The position numbers were made by a program, and so were the translations under genes. Below, piece after piece: positions 11,733-21,831 of a DNA stretch of 64,000 bases. The notes below the pieces were generated by a model. That model had not been told where the DNA came from. It worked only from the letters and a program-made list of their open reading frames with translations, and did not search any database. How positions within the stretch are numbered: position 1 is the stretch's first letter; the number at the start of each line of letters is the position of its first letter. The stretch is from positions 13,773,591 to 13,837,590 of the forward strand of contig OX326957.1 of NCBI GenBank assembly GCA_946800325.1, in the 5' to 3' direction. This stretch comes from Luzula sylvatica. Taxonomy: Eukaryota > Streptophyta > Magnoliopsida > Poales > Juncaceae.

Positions 11733-12141
11733 GAACTAAAAAAGGAGGAAGAGTTGGTTTAGTGCTTACAAAGAAGAGCGTCTTGGAAGTGTTCGAGGAA
11801 ATGCTTCTATCAACCACGTCTTGAAAGTGTTCGAGGAAATGCTTCTATCAACTCTTGCTCCAAGAATGGCGCGCATAGATCCGTCAAGAAGAGGAGGATG
11901 TGGCAGCGGAGAGGAGACACGTCGAGGAGCGTCGAGAGATGGTGAAGTCGTGCCGAGGGCCGAGACCAAGATCACCAAGAATCATCAAGAGAGGCTCCTG
12001 TGTTGTGCTTGTCTCTTGCTCGATCCAAGTCTTGAATGAAAGTGTTCAATAAAGATTGAATCTTTCTAAAAAAAAAGAGTGAAAAAGAGGTAGATGAACG
12101 AGTCGTGAGATCGATCACCTAAAACCTTGCTCTTGATACCA
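11733..12141 (-). other. Copia 5' leader (untranslated)
   Basis: About 410 bases between the 5' LTR with its primer site and the gag start. A segment near 11770-11810 (GTGTTCGAGGAAATGCTTCT) is repeated at 11827-11846. Open frames here are short and not supported. It would hold the packaging signal, which I cannot identify. Confidence 0.6.
12124..12141 (-). promoter_or_regulatory. Primer binding site, tRNA-iMet type
   Basis: Directly inside the 5' LTR the minus strand begins TGGTATCAAGAGC, matching the usual plant Copia primer site TGGTATCAGAGC (complementary to the initiator-methionine tRNA 3' end) with one extra A. Its position next to the LTR edge fixes the element's orientation. Confidence 0.85.
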
Positions 12142-12343
12142 TGATAGAATTCAAGACAAAATAAATAGAAGAGAGTATATTGATTGTGTGAATAATTACA
12201 ATGGTATGAGACCCTTTTTATAGGGTTGTCTCTTTACCTAACACGTCATACTTATCTTCATAATTAGGCTACCTACTACATATTACATCATGATTACATA
12301 TCACTAATTAGGTACACCTAACACTAATCTATAATCTCTATTA
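12142..12343 (-). repeat. 5' LTR of the Copia element
   Basis: 202 bp, identical to the left LTR except for one transition. It should carry the promoter for the genomic transcript on the minus strand. The flanking TSD TGAAT follows at 12344-12348. Confidence 0.95.
12215..12222 (-). promoter_or_regulatory. Candidate TATA box of the Copia 5' LTR
   Basis: On the minus strand the LTR contains CCTATAAAAAGGG, a clear TATA element about 125 bases into the LTR. It would drive minus-strand transcription of gag-pol. The same box is in the left LTR at 7403-7410. Confidence 0.6.
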
Positions 12344-12348
12344 TGAAT

Positions 12349-13017
12349 AGTGTTGATTTTCCGATTCGTTAAGACGGGCACGCCGACTCCATTAATGAAT
12401 GTGACTCAAGTTTCACATCCAACATCAAATTTTTTAAGGAATAACATTAATTAGAAACACAAAAGAAATATTCATACAATTAAAGGATAAATATTCAGTT
12501 AGATAAGTATCTCTATTATTTTTCGGTGATCTTCACTGCTATTACTTTTCGGTGACGAAGGTACTCGAAAATATTGCATACCAGTCCACAGCTATGATTT
12601 CTCGGTGATGAAGGTACTCGAGAAAATTGCATATCAGTCCTTGTAAGTTGTAAGTTTGACAATTCATTGGAAAAGTGTTAATTCGGTCACAAATTGAAGT
12701 CCCGAATGAAAAATAGATGCAAACTCTGCAGTGTTGAAAAATAGTGTTAATTTAGCTCCTAATTAAGTGAATGATTAAAGAATAGAAAATAATACAACTG
12801 AAATAGAAGTTAATTGAGCACCGATTGATTTGATAATGCTAATTCACCGTAAAATTTAAGTTTTAAATGTAAGAATAACAAGTAATAGAACTCAAATAGA
12901 TGTCAATTCAATCCATATTCCATAATCAATACCAATTCAACCACCAACTAGTGAAATATCAAATATGGAAGAACAACCAATAAAACAAATACAGAAAAAA
13001 TAAATGATATGGCTCAC
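12349..13017. other. Interior of the Mutator-like element, right of the Copia insertion
   Basis: AT-rich non-coding DNA. Two short segments near 12520-12560 and 12590-12630 resemble each other (TTTTCGGTGA and TACTCGA). On the minus strand this would be intron following the donor at 13017. Confidence 0.4.
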
Positions 13018-13310
13018 CTTGGCCAAATCAGCACTATCGAGTGCACGAGCTCCGCCGCTGTTTCTACGGTTTAAGGACCGGTGCCGTAACCATACCGGTA
13101 CATACATCAATTGAGGTAGAGTAAGGACAAGAAGACTGAGCAAACAAGTCCATGCCGGTGAAGTTGGACGATTATCGAGTACACGCCGAGAAGTGCTTTT
13201 CTCACCGTCTTGCTGAGTTCACGAAGGCTTTGAAGTTGAGCGCCTGAGAAAAAGGGTAAGGTTATGAAGTTGAAGTCGGGAAGAAGGGTTTGTGTTTCTT
13301 TTCTCATATA
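13018..13310 (-). pseudogene. Exon-like segment with splice donor inside the Mutator-like element
   Basis: On the minus strand a GC-richer stretch ends in GGCCAAG followed by a strong donor GTGAGC at 13017. In one frame it reads RNSGGARALDSADLAK just before the donor. The segment sits just inside the right inverted end, mirroring the exon-like segment at 5700-5970. It is probably part of a captured or ancestral host gene. No domain is recognisable and the frame is short. Confidence 0.35.
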
Positions 13311-13482
13311 GACATGGTATTCTTACGTGGGAGTATACCTAAATGAAATCGTCTCCACATCAGACTTCGGTACCAATTCGGTAAAATTTGTTTGGGTCTC
13401 TATCCTTTTTGCAAATAAATATGTCTGAAAATTATTCGGTTCCACTTCCATATGTGAATTAGACTTTTATAATGAACAAGTC

Positions 13483-14270
13483 TTACACAAGTAAAGGTGT
13501 ACAATTTTGGTTACTTTTATATTTGAGCATTTAACGGGATATTATTTCTAAAATATTGCCAAAAGCCATTAACTTTTAAAACTACCCAATCACCGTTAAG
13601 AACTTCTAATATTTTTTTATAAAACATGTTATATTATAGGGAGATTATATATTATCTATTTTAAAAGGTTATCATAGGAATTAAATATGGACCAAGTCCA
13701 CATTGAAGGAATAGTGGCACTTTACGAAATTCCCAGGTTTACTTTTGTGGGATTCGAAGCTCATTCACGACTCACGAGTTCGTGTGGGACAATCAATTCT
13801 ACCCACCCTTCTTTGAGTACATAATAACGGTTATGCCACTGCAATCACTACTGCTTCACAAGTACACTCGTGAATATCTAACCGTAGGATATTCAATCGA
13901 ACGGTTCGTAAAGTACAAGGGGCCTCACTAAAAGCTGCAATGCTAAATTGGATTTATTATTAGAAAAATTATAATTGTCCCCTCTAAAATTCCCCAGAAA
14001 GCTTAATGTATTGGCAAAGAAACATTTAATACGTTTAATAGTAGCAAATTTTACATCTTAGGTTTATCAGGTGGTAAACCTAACTTATTTATTTTATTAT
14101 ATTTTAATTAAATTTCACACGTTTCACATTTTATTATATTTTAATTAAATTTAATGTTCTTGTGCTAGGGGATTCTAAGGGAGATGTCTATCACCACTCT
14201 TATTATTATATGGGAAATTTTACCATGCCCCTCAAACTCACCCTAGCATCATGAATGAATGAGGTATGAT
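13483..14270. other. No gene recognised
   Basis: Mixed AT-rich sequence. About 14073-14150 contains a repeated phrase, ACATTTTATTATATTTTAAT, twice about 35-45 bases apart. No splice-flanked exons or element ends seen. Confidence 0.4.
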
Positions 14271-14278
14271 ATAATTAC

Positions 14279-14935
14279 TAGAGGTGGCAATCGGGCGGGT
14301 CGGGTCGGGTTCGGGTCGGGTCATTTCGGATTCGGGTCGTTTCGGGTTGCGGGTCGTTTCGGGTTGCGGGTCGTTTCGGGTTGCGGGTCGTTCGGATTCG
14401 GATTTCGGGTCGTTTCGGGTTTCGGGTCATTCGGGTTCGGGTCATTTCGGTTTTCGGGTCATTCGGGTTCGGGTCGTTTCGGTTTCGGGTCATTCGGGTC
14501 TTGACTATTTTGATTTTCGGGTAATTCAGATTTCACAAAATTTGATTTCGAATCATTCGATTTTCCAAAAATTTAATTTTCGGATAATTTCTGATTTATT
14601 TTATGGATTCTGAGATATTTTAGCAATATTATATTGATTTTAACAATAATATTTTAATTTTCGGGTCATTCGGGTCGTGAGTTTCGGGTCATTCGGGTTT
14701 CGGGTTAGTTCGGATTTCGGGTCGTTCGGTTTCGGGTCGATTTCGGGTTCGGGTCATTCGGTTCTGGGTCGATTTCGGGTTCGGGTCATTCGGGTTCGGG
14801 TTGATTTCGGGTTCGGGTCATTCGGGTTCGGGTTCGGTTCGGGTCGTTGACTTTTTAATATTTTCGGGTCGGGTCGGGTCGGGTTCGGACGGGTCGGGTC
14901 ATTTTTTTGGGTCGGGTCAGATTTTGCCAGCTCTA
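14279..14935. mobile_element. Non-autonomous hAT element 1, 657 bp
   Basis: Ends are TAGAGGTGGCAA on the left and TTGCCAGCTCTA on the right (inverted, 11 of 12 matching). The 8-bp TSD is ATAATTAC (14271-14278) and ATAATTAT (14936-14943), one mismatch. The interior, especially both flanks, is made of GGGTCGGGTTCGGGTCATTCGGG-type repeats, which are probably subterminal transposase-binding sites. No transposase. The Gly/Arg-rich open frames through it are by-products of these repeats. Confidence 0.85.
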
Positions 14936-14943
14936 ATAATTAT

Positions 14944-15865
14944 CCATCTCCAATTTGTACCCTATTTCGATTGACGATTAATTATACTTTCAATTAACGA
15001 TTAATTCAAATATAATTAACAACTAATACAATTATCTTAATCATCTATATAATTAATAATTTTAATTAACCATCAATTCAAATTGGGAATGCAAAGTTGG
15101 GAGATAGATATTAGCCTCTTATTATATAGAAACTTCCTAAACCTTTTTCCGAGGGTAATTCTGTAAAAAATAAAGTTAAATGTACTCTTCAAGCAATTAT
15201 TATCGTTGCCGGGAATTGCAGATCTTCAAGTTAATGATTGAGATTGTATTTAAAATTTTCAGTCATTTCGTAAATTTATGAATATTTTATACAGATATAC
15301 TAGTAGTTCTTGTCCTGAGATTTTTTCTCTTTGGATAAGAATCTTGAAAGAATTGGAAATAGATTAAGATAAAGGGTCGATTGCAGAGTTTTGCAGTGTA
15401 TTGTAATTAGCTAATTTAAGGGTTGAAATTAAAAGAGAACCATGAATTGGCTAATTTAACGGTTGAAATGAAAACATAAGCATGAATTGGTTAATTTCCC
15501 TATAAAAAAATATTACACCCTTTTATCTTTTTTGCCGTATAGGCATGAATTTATATCCTTCACACTCATGTACCACACACCGGAAATTACTTATATGACC
15601 TCATTCCTATATTACACCCCAAGTTATATCCTTAATTACATGTACAATTTTATATTCTTTAAAATGGAATATCAATAATTTTTCTACATTTTATTGTCAA
15701 AAATTATATTAAATTAATTTTAGATAATATAATAGCATAATATTTTTTTAAGTGAAATTCGTAAGTTTAATGTATCTATTTCCACAAGTTGAAATATATT
15801 TTGTGTATCAATCGTGTATCTGTAGTCATTAATTTTGCACAATAATTATACATTAATATTATGAT
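14944..15865. other. No gene recognised
   Basis: AT-rich DNA. A near-duplicate phrase (GAATTGGTTAATTT / GAATTGGCTAATTT) occurs at about 15443 and 15483. A 63-codon open frame at 15487-15678 has no recognisable features. Confidence 0.4.
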
Positions 15866-16874
15866 CAGAAAGATTTCTTACATGTTTGGTTTTGGTTGCA
15901 AGTTTAAATTATCATGTCATTATTGCACACCATTAGAGAATGCAAAGTTGACTTAAAAAATATGATACATTGATTTTTCAAAACAGTATATCAGTATGAT
16001 TTAGGGCTGGCAACGAGCCGAGCCGAGCCGAACACAGGCCAGCTCGAGCTCGGCTTGAGTCTGACTCGAGCCAGCTCGGCTCGACTCGTAACCAAGGTTC
16101 GAGCCATACATCTCAGCTCGAGCTCGGTTCGAAAAAAACTCGAGCCAGCTCGGCTCGGCTCGGCTCGAGCTAGCTCGAATGTTATTTCACAAAAATTATT
16201 TCAAGAAGAGAAGAGTTGATCTTAGAAAACTGTAGTAACTAGTAAGGCTAACTTCGCTTCTTAGCTAGATCTAACAACACACAACAACATTTAGGTGGGC
16301 GAGATCTGGATTTGGCTTCTCTTTTCGCGCTAGCTGCACCGCCGTGACGCCGTCGAGCTTGGATACGGGAAAAAATGAAGTGAGATAAATGGCGATTGGG
16401 GAAATGAGGAAGAGAGAGAGGAGTGTGGCTGGACAGTTACGAAAGATAGAAGCTAGGGTTAGGTTTGAGAGTTATATTATGTTGGGTATTGGACTGGGCC
16501 GGCCTACTTAGTTTTAAATGTAAATACTATACTTTTTTGGATGAATAAGTAAAACTATTCGAACCGAGCTGGCTCGCGAGCCGAACATCACCCGGCTCGA
16601 GCTCGGCTCGAAGTTGGCTCGAGCTGGCTCGGCTCGGCTCGAAAAATTCGAGCCAATTTTTGAACGAGCTATTTTCGAACGATCTTCGAGCCGAACTCGA
16701 ATGAACGTCGAGCTCGAGCTTTTTTTGTCAGCCCTAGTATGATTAGATGAGGTACACTAGCACGGTAATTATATGAATACGTACAATACTATCTTCACAT
16801 TAATCAATATATTGACGTCGAAAGCAAAATCTTGTGAACTTAATGCGAAATGGTGGATATGGTAGGGTAATTAT
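15866..16874 (+). repeat. Interspersed repeat X, copy interrupted by hAT element 2
   Basis: With the insertion at 16002-16736 removed, this matches 18353-19625 (minus its own insertion) and the reverse complement of 59446-59620. Shared words include GAATGCAAAGTTGA, ATATCAGTATGA and GTACACTAGCACGG. It contains no gene. The copies serve as empty sites for each other's insertions. Confidence 0.75.
16002..16736. mobile_element. Non-autonomous hAT element 2, 735 bp
   Basis: Ends TAGGGCTGGCAA and TTGTCAGCCCTA (11 of 12 matching), flanked by a perfect 8-bp TSD GTATGATT (15994-16001 and 16737-16744). Subterminal repeats of GAGCCGAGC and GAGCTCGGCTCG type are dense for about 160 bp at each end. The middle is different, single-copy-like sequence. 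No transposase. Another copy of the host repeat, at 59446-59620, lacks this insertion. Confidence 0.93.
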
Positions 16875-17713
16875 CAATGTTTTAAATTGCGATATTGCGG
16901 TCCATTGCGGTCAGGTCTTTAATGTAGCGGATTGAGTTTACGGACGCAATGACCTTATTGCGGACAATCGTTGTGATATTAAATTATGTAAAATTAATAG
17001 TTTGTTTAAATATATATTTTCACGATATTTTTTCTCACCATTAATATCATAAAATTTTCTTCTAAAAAGAATGCAAAAGATGATTGTCCATGAAGCTTTT
17101 CAGTGTAAATAAAAATTGGTCATAAAATTTCCATTAAAATGGCAATTATACGGGATCTTTGGAATTGTATTTTGTTGAAGAATTTTTTATCGACATCCTA
17201 AAAATATCAAAACACTAGAACTCAAATTTTAAATCGAAACATCAATGAAATACAATGAAAATTACTAAATTCATATATGTTATATATGTTATGAGCATAT
17301 TTTATCAAATATTTTGATAATAAACCATAGAAACTAAGTATTAAATAATCACAAAATTTATGTTATAATATTTGTATTAAATAATTCTCAATAAAATAAC
17401 TTCAACGTGTATTTTGTGTTTAATTCAAGGTAAAAAACAAAATTTCACAAATTCAAGCCCATCATTGCATTCCTCTCGTCAAGACGAGCGATATCGATAT
17501 AAATTTCATGTAATTTGGTGGAAGAATGAGAAAATTACAATGATTTGAATATTATCCGCAATATTTGACCCGATATGGCCACAATATTATCGATATTCGC
17601 CGCAACATCCGCAATTTCTCAAAAAATGATATTTTCGCAATACTTCATTGCGATATAGCGATTCTAAATCTTAGCCCGCAATATCCGCAATATCGCCAAA
17701 ATTCAAAACACTA
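16875..17713. mobile_element. Non-autonomous hAT-like element 3, 839 bp
   Basis: Ends CAATGTTTTAAATTGCGATA and, inverted on the right, TAGTGTTTTGAATTTTGGCGATA. Flanking 8-bp TSD GTAATTAT (16867-16874) and TTAATTAT (17714-17721), one mismatch. Subterminal words GCGATATTGCGG and CCGCAATATCGC recur at both ends. The related repeat at 19605 reads GGTAATTATATAAG without an insertion. No transposase. Confidence 0.75.
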
Positions 17714-17721
17714 TTAATTAT

Positions 17722-18352
17722 ATACGAAGAATACGTAAAACACCATCTTCGCGTTACATGACGTGTTGACATTGGAAAAAATTCAAAATCAGTGTTACAT
17801 ATTGTGAAAAAAATTCAAAATCAGTGTAACATACGTAAAACACCATATATTTGTATTCACAATTGATCATGTAACATATTGTGAAAAAATTCAAAATCAA
17901 ATATTTGTTCGAGTCCAACATGAACCTAACAAATAATATTTTGACATATCATCAGTGTAAGGTGATGCGGTCTTCTAAAATTGCTTAAAACTATGTGTAA
18001 AATAATGGACGCATAAATATCTACAAAAAAACATAATCACACAAAATCAAAATTTAATCTTGCCGCATATTCTAATTTAATGGTTGAACTAATTGTGATG
18101 ATGTGACATGAGTTGTGATGAGATGGCATGAAGAGATTACATAAAAATGGGTCCATGATAAGGGGGGTTGGTAAATAATTGAGAATATATTAATATGAAT
18201 ATATTAAAAATAAAATAATATTAATTTATAAGATTATTACATCATTTTCATATTTTAATATGAATGTATTAAAAAATTATATAAAATTGGGACGTTATTC
18301 GGTCGGTTCGGTTTAATCGATTTTCGAAACACCAAAACCAAACCGGACCGAA
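17722..18352. other. Degraded repeat X sequence and a hAT-like remnant
   Basis: About 17722-17900 contains two or three imperfect direct repeats of about 60 bases (AATACGTAAAACACCAT and AAAAAATTCAAAATCAGTG). At 18300-18352 short inverted runs (TCGGTCGGTTCGGTTT and AAACCAAACCGGACCGAA) look like an eroded subterminal region of a hAT element. No coding sequence. Confidence 0.45.
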
Positions 18353-19625
18353 GAATGCAAAGTTGACTTAAAATTAATAATACGTTGATTTTTGAAAACA
18401 ATATATCAGTATGAATGAATGTGGTACACTAGCACAATACACTAGCACGGCAAAAATATGAACAAGTACAACACTATATTCCAGTGTTTTTAAAACCGGC
18501 CCGGACCGGCCGGTTCGTCCAAAAAAACCGGACCCGGAGAGAAAACCGGGTTGGTTCATGTAATAGACCAGAAATGTATAAGAACCGAACAAACCGGCAA
18601 TAACCGGCGGGTTTTAGTGAAAAAACCGGACCGCTAGACCCATAAAAAACCGGCCGGTTTATTTCATCTCTTCTTTTCCAACATAAAATTTTTTTATCTT
18701 ATTTCTTTCCTTGCAAAATGTGATTCTTTTCCTTATTTCCCTGAAGAATTTGTTTCCATTCCATCAAACTGCCTCCGAATTCTTTCTCTCTTTGTTTTGT
18801 ATCATTATTTAGATTTAGAAGTTGAACTATTTCTCACAATTATGTGGTACGAAATAGGAGTGTCTTGCGAGTTGAAAAAATTTCGCTAATAACCCTGTTA
18901 AGCTGTCCTACGAAATTTGAAGTCTAATACCCATTATTGGTGAAAGAATATCTATCAGAAGTGTCCATCAAGTGAAATAATATCCATTACTGTGTACACA
19001 ATTCTTTCTTCCCTGTTAAGATGTGTATATCGAATTTGAAGTCAATCCATGTTATCTTGTTAAAATACCCATGAATTGACAAAAAAATATCATAGTTTTA
19101 AACTCAGAAAACAATGTCCATCATGTTTTAATTACTCTTTAGTCTATCCGAATTCTTAGTCAGGAAGAGACATTAGGAGATGCAGTTGAGAATGATCATA
19201 CAAGTCAGGAAGACATAATAGTTCATCATTGGACTTTTGATTGAGCATCATATATTTTTTAATTATGTTAAATGAACTTTATAATTTATATTTGGTATTT
19301 GTATGTTACTTGAGTATAAAATTTCGTATTTTTAGTATGGGAGAATAATTGGATTGAACTATGTAATTTTTTTATGCATAATATTTGAAATTTAAGGCAT
19401 TAAATATAATGATATTTATTAAATTTTCAAACCAGCAAATGAACCGGTTGACTCACCGGTCCGACCAATGAACCAGTGACCCGAGCCTCGACCGGGTCGC
19501 TGTCCGGTCCGGTTTTAAAAACATTGCTATATTCACATTATACGATATATTGACATCGGAAAACAGTATATCATGAACTTAATGCGAAATGATGGATGCG
19601 GTATGGTAATTATATAAGAATGCCA
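18353..19625 (+). repeat. Interspersed repeat X, copy interrupted by hAT element 4
   Basis: Matches 15925-16880 on either side of the insertion at 18482-19526. It is uninterrupted where the 16002 element sits in the other copy. It carries a small local duplication (GTACACTAGCACAATACACTAGCACGG). Confidence 0.7.
18482..19526. mobile_element. Non-autonomous hAT-like element 4, 1,045 bp
   Basis: Ends CAGTGTTTTTAAAACCGG and CCGGTTTTAAAAACATTG (one mismatch when inverted), with a perfect 8-bp TSD CTATATTC at 18474-18481 and 19527-19534. Subterminal motifs are ACCGG/CCGGTT words. The interior (about 18660-19430) is AT-rich and has no transposase. Confidence 0.9.
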
Positions 19626-19628
19626 TAC

Positions 19629-19669
<41 letters not shown>

Positions 19670-19682
19670 TAATAATAATAAT
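19629..19682. repeat. (TAA)n microsatellite
   Basis: About 17 ATA/TAA units with one interruption. Confidence 0.9.
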
Positions 19683-19703
19683 ATTACATATTAAATGTAC
19701 TTT

Positions 19704-19790
19704 TGCACTTATACCCCTGAAAAATAATTTAATCACGAATTTGTTTTTGCACTTATACCCCTGAAAAATAATTTTAATCACGAATACATC
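19704..19790 (+). repeat. 44-bp direct duplication
   Basis: TGCACTTATACCCCTGAAAA at 19704 recurs at 19748, two near-identical 44-bp units. A third partial word (TGCACTTATAACCCTAG) starts at 19812. Confidence 0.8.
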
Positions 19791-19799
19791 ATTTATATA

Positions 19800-20800
19800 T
19801 TAAATAATATCTGCACTTATAACCCTAGTTCCTTTCCACAATCTCTTCCCGCCCGTCTCTCTCCCTCTCTTCTCTCTTTGGGCGGCGCCTCGGGGTCCAG
19901 CCTCATCTCGCTCGCTTTCATCCAGAGACGATCCCGCAACCACGGTGAACTGCATGCTTCTTCTCTTCTGCCTTCGTCTTGTCGCTCGATCTGTCAGGTA
20001 CACCTCTTCCTCCTTTTTCGAATCTGACTGTAGTGGCAAACTGAATTTTTTCTTTTCTTATGTCGTGTGTTTTCAGATCCATGATTCTTCTTATCGTTTC
20101 TCTCCATCTTGACTCTTCCAGATCCATATTGGCCTCCATATTGAAGGTATTTTCAAATCTTTATGTACTTATTTTCGAATCTGACTGTAGTGGCAAACCG
20201 AATTTTTTTTTTCTTGTGTCGTGTGTTTTCAGATCCATGATTCTTCTTATCGTTTCTCTCCATCTTGACTCTTCCAGATCCATATTGCCCTCCTTATTAA
20301 AGGTATTTTCAAATCATTATGGACTTATTTCCATATCTGGACTGATTCTCGTTTTATTGTACTTGATATTTGTGTGTTTAAGCCTTATTTTTTCTGTTTC
20401 CAAGGTTATATAAATGCTGGAATTTGCATAATTTACAAGATTCATTTTTATCTCACTTGGAGAGCAAGAGGTACATTTCATTGTCAAAAATTTGGTTACT
20501 AATTTTATGCTTAAATCACTGGTACATTTTTTCTCTTTAAATCAATAAACATAATCAATGTTTTCTTTTTCTCTTTATATCAGGGACTACTATTTTTTTG
20601 CTCCATATATTGAGCTCGTACATACTGAATTTGGTACGTATTATTTAAATCAGTTGTACCAGGTTGTTGCAGAGTGATAAAAATTTGAATTTTCTTTTTT
20701 TCTCAGATTGCTGCAAAAAGATGGATGGAAATTGGTTTGTAATTTGTTGTTTGTAATTAGTGTTTGTTGTTTGTAATTAATTCAGGTCATCCATGCTAAG
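19800..20800 (+). pseudogene. Gene-like 5' region with introns, coding product not recognised
   Basis: The segment opens with ACTTATAACCCTAGTTCC, containing an AACCCTA telo-box like those of plant housekeeping-gene promoters or leaders. It continues with CT-rich, GC-rich sequence (19830-20020) resembling a 5' UTR or first exon, and then exon-like pieces bounded by good acceptors and donors. No long open frame follows, so either only the 5' part of a gene is present or it has decayed. The minus-strand open frames at 19800-20139 are not supported by splice signals. Confidence 0.35.
20019..20332 (+). repeat. Tandem duplication of an exon with both splice sites, period 157 bp
   Basis: The unit starting CGAATCTGACTGTAGTGGCA at 20019 is repeated at 20176. 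In both copies TGTTTTCAG precedes ATCCATGATTCTTC and the exon-like piece ends TGAAG or TAAAG before GTATTTTC. The two copies differ by a few substitutions, so the duplication is fairly recent. Confidence 0.8.
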
Positions 20801-21029
20801 TTTTTTATTCAGAAATATGTTTGTAAAATTTGTTGTAATTAAACTTTGAACTTTGTTGGGATAATTGGTTGTGATTTGTTAGTATTTTTTTGTAATATTT
20901 CTGAATAAAAACTTGGTTGTGATTTGTAAGATTTTTTAGCACCTAATTTTTTTTGTAATATTTATGAAAATTGGTTGTGATTTGTAAGACTTGTTTGCTC
21001 CTAATATTATTTTTGTGATATTTGTGGTA

Positions 21030-21121
21030 AATTACTTGAGACGAGCTGGTTCGAGTTTTTTTTAAGCCGAGCTCGAGCTGGACATTCGAGCTCGGACCCC
21101 TCTTTCGAGTTGAGCCGAGCT
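21030..21121. other. hAT-type subterminal remnant
   Basis: Dense GAGCTGG, GCCGAGCTCGAGC and GAGCTCGG words like those at the ends of hAT element 2, but with no intact terminus or TSD. Confidence 0.45.
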
Positions 21122-21566
21122 GGGAATAGTATTATCATTACAAAAAAGCCAGAACTTGAATCCAGATTATCCAGATTAATAAGGGGAAAACCCATAATTC
21201 TGAAATCCAGATTAAAGAAAAACAGGGAATAATATTACCATTATAAGAAATCCGGAACCTGAATCCAGATTAACCGGATTAATAAAGGGAAAATCCAAAA
21301 TTATGAAATCCAGATTAAAGAAAAACTGGAAATAATATTACCATTACAAAAAACCCGGAACCTGAATCCAGATTGTCCAGATTAATAAGGGGAAAACCCA
21401 AAATTCTGAAATCCAGATTAAAGAAAAACTGGGAATAATATTATCATTACAAGAAACCCGGAACCTGAATCCAGATTATCCAGATTAATAAGGGGAAAAC
21501 CCAAAATTTTGAAATCCAGATTAAAGAAAAACTGGGAATAATATTACCATTACAAAAAACTGGGAA
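21122..21566 (+). repeat. 103-bp tandem repeat array, four units plus a partial
   Basis: Units start with GGGAATAATATTACCATTAC-type words at 21122, 21225, 21328, 21431 and 21534, exactly 103 bases apart each time. Each unit includes CTGAATCCAGATTATCCAG and AATAAGGGGAAAACCC. Units differ by only a few substitutions. The array lies between a hAT remnant and gene-family copy C. Confidence 0.95.
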
Positions 21567-21831
21567 CTAGCATTTGCAATCCTGAAATTCGAGTGAGTAA
21601 TTAATCAAGCGTGCTATACTGGGCCTGCTAATTAGGGAACGTAGTTAATATTACCATTACAAAAAACCCAACGACTAGCATTTGCAATCATCTCAATTCT
21701 CGCCGATCTTCTACCAGAAACCACCATTTCTCTCATTGGAGCTTCCGCTTTAATTTATTCAAGACTTCCAAGAAACCAAGAATATTTGTTGATCTCATTC
21801 TCTTCTCCAAGAAACATTTACTCCCAGAACG

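Larger units (their letters stand above)
7330..12343 (-). mobile_element. Ty1/copia LTR retrotransposon, 5,014 bp, very recent insertion
   Basis: Both 202-bp LTRs (7330-7531 and 12142-12343) are present, with the 5-bp TSD TGAAT at 7325-7329 and 12344-12348. On the minus strand the order is 5' LTR (right), PBS, gag-protease-integrase-RT-RNase H, polypurine tract, 3' LTR (left). The two LTRs differ at one position I can see (AAAGT versus AAAAT near their left end), so the insertion is young. Integrase lying before reverse transcriptase places it in Ty1/copia. A single frameshift in the RT region means it cannot make a full Pol itself. It is inserted inside a Mutator-like element. Confidence 0.97.
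5600..13482. mobile_element. Mutator-like element with long inverted ends, holding gene-like sequence and a nested Copia element
   Basis: About 5600-5715 is an inverted match to about 13345-13482: both ends carry AGACTTGTTCATT and, further in, TAGAGACCCAAACA, TTTTACCGAAT and TACCGAAGTCTGA. These would be inverted repeats of about 116-138 bp, typical in length for Mutator-like elements. Between them are exon-like segments with splice signals rather than a transposase, which resembles a Pack-MULE. A 5,014-bp Copia element lies inside; without it the element would be about 2.9 kb. I could not find a convincing 9-bp TSD, so the exact ends are uncertain. Confidence 0.6.

Noticed and set aside
8772..11762. 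Plus-strand open frames across the Copia element
   Set aside because: They are shadows of the minus-strand gag-pol frame. No domain or homology on the plus strand.
14259..14613. Gly/Ser/Arg-rich open frames (both strands)
   Set aside because: They are translations of the GGGTCGGGTTC-type subterminal repeats of hAT element 1, with no start context or conservation.
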